Assembly (NCBI RefSeq): GCF_001426995.1
Contig: NZ_LMFY01000001.1
Span: 1,671,653-1,735,652, forward strand
Direction: 5' to 3'
Length of the DNA stretch: 64,000 nucleotides
Source of the DNA: Microbacterium sp. Root553
GTDB lineage: Bacteria > Actinomycetota > Actinomycetes > Actinomycetales > Microbacteriaceae
A program made the position numbers and the translations under genes. The notes under the pieces were generated by a model. It did no database searches, was not told the origin of the DNA, and saw only the letters and a program-made list of their open reading frames with translations. Below are positions 62,429 to 64,000 of this stretch, piece after piece. The stretch's first letter is position 1. Every line of letters starts with the position of its first letter.

Positions 62429-63295
62429 ATGTCCGCTCTCGCCTTCGCCCTCGTGTTCGCCGCGGCGATCTCCCACGCCGCATGGAACGTCATCGCCCAC
62501 GGCGTGAGTAAGGCGGGCCTGCCCTTCCTCTGGTGGGGCGCCGTCGGGGGCACGGTCGTGTGGATCGGCGTCATCCCTTTCACCGGCGGGCTCGGCACCG
62601 ATGACCTGCGGGCATTCCTGTGGGGCGTCGGGGTGTCCGCCGTGCTCCATGTGATCTACATGGCGGTCCTGCAGCGCGGGTACCGCGAGGGAAACCTGTC
62701 GACCGTCTACGCGACCGCCAGGGGCACAGGCCCGTTCCTGTCGGTGATCGTCGCCGTCCTGCTGCTGGGGGAGCGCCCGTCCGCCCTCGCGCTCGTCGGC
62801 GTCGCCGCGATCATCCTCGGAGTGGTCGCGATCGGTCTCGTCGACCGTGGACGCGCGTCCCGCTCGCGGCGATCCCTCGACCCCGGGCTCGTGTTCGGAC
62901 TCCTCACGGGCGTCGCGATCGCGGTCTACACGATCTGGGATGCGAACGCGGTGCGCACCTGGAACCTGTCGCCCGTCGCGTTCATGGTCGGCACCATGCT
63001 GCTCGAGATCCCCTTCTATTCGATCGGCGTCCGCGGGCGATGGGCCGCCGTGCGCACACTCGGCCGCACGCAGTGGCGGCGCATCGTGGCATTCAGCATC
63101 CTGTCGCCGCTGTCGTACATCCTCGTGCTCACCGCCATCCAGCTCGCGCCGGTCGCGCTGGTCGCCCCGCTGCGTGAGGTCAGCGTCGTGCTGGTCTCTC
63201 TGTTCGGCGTCTTCGCGCTGAAGGAGAGCAGACCGGGGTGGCGGATCGCCGCATCCGTCGTCGTCCTCGCCGGGATCGTCCTGCTCGCGCTGTAG
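62429..63295 (+). CDS. EamA/DMT-superfamily transporter, probable guanidine exporter
   Basis: 288 residues, about ten helices as two EamA repeats. The protein begins LAFALVFAAAISHAAWNVIAHGVSKAGLPF. Charged loops contain VLQRGYREGNLSTVYATARGTGP and LREVSVVLVSLFGVFALKESRPG. A guanidine-I riboswitch lies in its leader, so it probably exports guanidine or a guanidinylated compound. Known guanidine exporters are SMR proteins of four helices; this one belongs to a larger DMT family. An ATG 11 nt upstream is out of frame. Confidence 0.88.
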   Translation: MSALAFALVFAAAISHAAWNVIAHGVSKAGLPFLWWGAVGGTVVWIGVIPFTGGLGTDDLRAFLWGVGVSAVLHVIYMAVLQRGYREGNLSTVYATARGTGPFLSVIVAVLLLGERPSALALVGVAAIILGVVAIGLVDRGRASRSRRSLDPGLVFGLLTGVAIAVYTIWDANAVRTWNLSPVAFMVGTMLLEIPFYSIGVRGRWAAVRTLGRTQWRRIVAFSILSPLSYILVLTAIQLAPVALVAPLREVSVVLVSLFGVFALKESRPGWRIAASVVVLAGIVLLAL

Positions 63296-63358
63296 GGAGG
63301 CGGGCGGCGCGGGTCGCGCGGGGTGCCGGGGAACGTGGTCGGTGAAACGGGTGATTGG

Positions 63359-63814
63359 ATGGATGCTGTGTCGATCAGGTGGAGTCTTCGAGCCAGTGGT
63401 CCCTCGGATGCTCCGTGGATGGCAGAGCTGAGGGCGGTCGTCATGCGCCCCGATCTGGAGCGGCTCGGCCGCTACGACCCCGTGCGTGTGCGGCAGCGGT
63501 TCCTCGATGCGTATGCGCCGGAGAACACGCGCGTGATCGTCGTCGACGGAGACGACGTCGGGCTCATCGCGGTGCGGGTCGAGCCCGACGCGGTCTGGAT
63601 CGAGCACTTCTATCTCGACCCGGCGGTGCAGGGGCGGGGGCTGGGATCTGCCGTGCTCGCGCATCTTCTCGCCGATGAGAGGCCCTCGGTTCCGTTCCGC
63701 CTGAACGTGCTGCAGGGAAGCCCCGCTCGCCGTCTGTACGAGAAGCATGGATTCGTGCTCGAGAGCGAAGACGACGTCGATGTCTTCATGAAGGCGGAAT
63801 CGGCGCGGGCCTGA
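63359..63814 (+). CDS. GNAT-family N-acetyltransferase
   Basis: 151 residues. GNAT fold: IRWSLRASGPSDAPWMAELRAVV start, strand EHFYLDPAVQGRGLGSAVLAHLL carrying the acetyl-CoA loop QGRGLG, and C-terminal RLYEKHGFVLESEDDVDVFM. Start uncertain between 63359 and 63368, with a GTG at 63323 also possible. Target amine unknown. Confidence 0.85.
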   Translation: MDAVSIRWSLRASGPSDAPWMAELRAVVMRPDLERLGRYDPVRVRQRFLDAYAPENTRVIVVDGDDVGLIAVRVEPDAVWIEHFYLDPAVQGRGLGSAVLAHLLADERPSVPFRLNVLQGSPARRLYEKHGFVLESEDDVDVFMKAESARA

Positions 63815-63887
63815 CCGCTCGGCCCTCGATCCGTTTCGCGGGATGGTCCTCTCGCTCTGTCTCCGAGAAGCTCTCTCCCGTCCTCGC

Positions 63888-64000
63888 GGGGCCGGTTTCC
63901 CCCCCCTTGGGGGTGGACCCTCCCGTCGGGGCCGGTTCCCCCTACCTCCCAACGGGGCCGGTTCCCCCAACCCCGCGGGGCCGCCCCCCAACGGGGCCGG
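63888..64000. repeat. Irregular GGGGCCGGTTCCCC repeat at the window end
   Basis: GGGGCC units start at 63888, 63928, 63954, 63977 and 63993, most followed by GGTT and a run of C. Spacing shrinks from 40 to 16 nt. Low-complexity G/C runs surround them. Could be a slipped-strand repeat or a sequencing/assembly artefact. Confidence 0.6.

Overview
The window reads as a stretch of ordinary chromosome from a high-GC actinobacterium, most likely Microbacterium or a close relative in Microbacteriaceae. This is inferred from strong G/C bias at third codon positions, many leaderless genes (a TANNNT -10 box 5-8 nt before the start codon), small lineage proteins such as a DUF6458-like membrane protein and a ligase-like 114-residue protein, and many ABC importers for plant-type sugars. 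I see no rRNA, tRNA, CRISPR array, transposase or prophage. About 65 genes are supported.

Region by region. (1) 2-9504: a fructan/oligosaccharide locus with a peptide-family (Opp/Dpp-type) ABC importer, a cytoplasmic GH32 fructosidase, a PfkB fructokinase and a Tat-exported GH32 levanase-like enzyme. (2) 9529-13301: DNA polymerase IV, an ArsR/tyrosine-phosphatase fusion, a PAP2 phosphatase and membrane proteins. (3) 13421-15614: an EmrB-type drug exporter with its MarR regulator and a clear operator. (4) 15750-18204: an osmoprotectant-type ABC importer with no ATPase gene beside it. (5) 18305-25306: MarR with an Old Yellow Enzyme, a DUF1684 protein, a ThrE exporter, a zinc alcohol dehydrogenase, a CPBP protease and an SRPBCC protein. 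(6) 25533-29349: a large unknown membrane protein, three overlapping genes for unknown membrane-anchored proteins and a GH114-like lipoprotein. (7) 29274-36213: a DUF899 protein, an MFS exporter, a YbdK-like ligase, stress and small proteins, a Cys/Met-rich copper-storage-like protein, an FBP-domain protein, peptidase E and an ACT protein. (8) 36356-43024: a LacI-controlled sugar ABC importer with a GH3 beta-glycosidase. (9) 42969-47109: a tryptophan-to-anthranilate (kynurenine) operon with a PaaX-type regulator, in which an amidohydrolase sits where kynurenine formamidase is expected. (10) 47228-53890: a GCS2 ligase, then an amine cluster of amidase, agmatine deiminase, TetR and PLP decarboxylase. 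(11) 53917-58780: an alpha/beta hydrolase divergent from TetR/MFS, then TetR divergent from a metallo-beta-lactamase-fold hydrolase. (12) 58817-62156: a cysteine hydrolase, an NCS1 nucleobase permease and an M18 aminopeptidase. (13) 62290-63814: a guanidine-I (ykkC) riboswitch ahead of an EamA/DMT exporter, then a GNAT acetyltransferase. The last ~110 bases are an irregular GGGGCCGGTTCCCC repeat.

The observations I rate highest are the guanidine-I riboswitch driving an EamA rather than an SMR-type exporter; a 220-bp, in-frame insertion of Microbacterium-style palindromic repeats inside the kynurenine-operon amidohydrolase; that amidohydrolase as the candidate missing formamidase; a cluster of unusually clean palindromic operators next to TetR, MarR and LacI genes; and an undescribed trio of membrane-anchored extracytoplasmic proteins.
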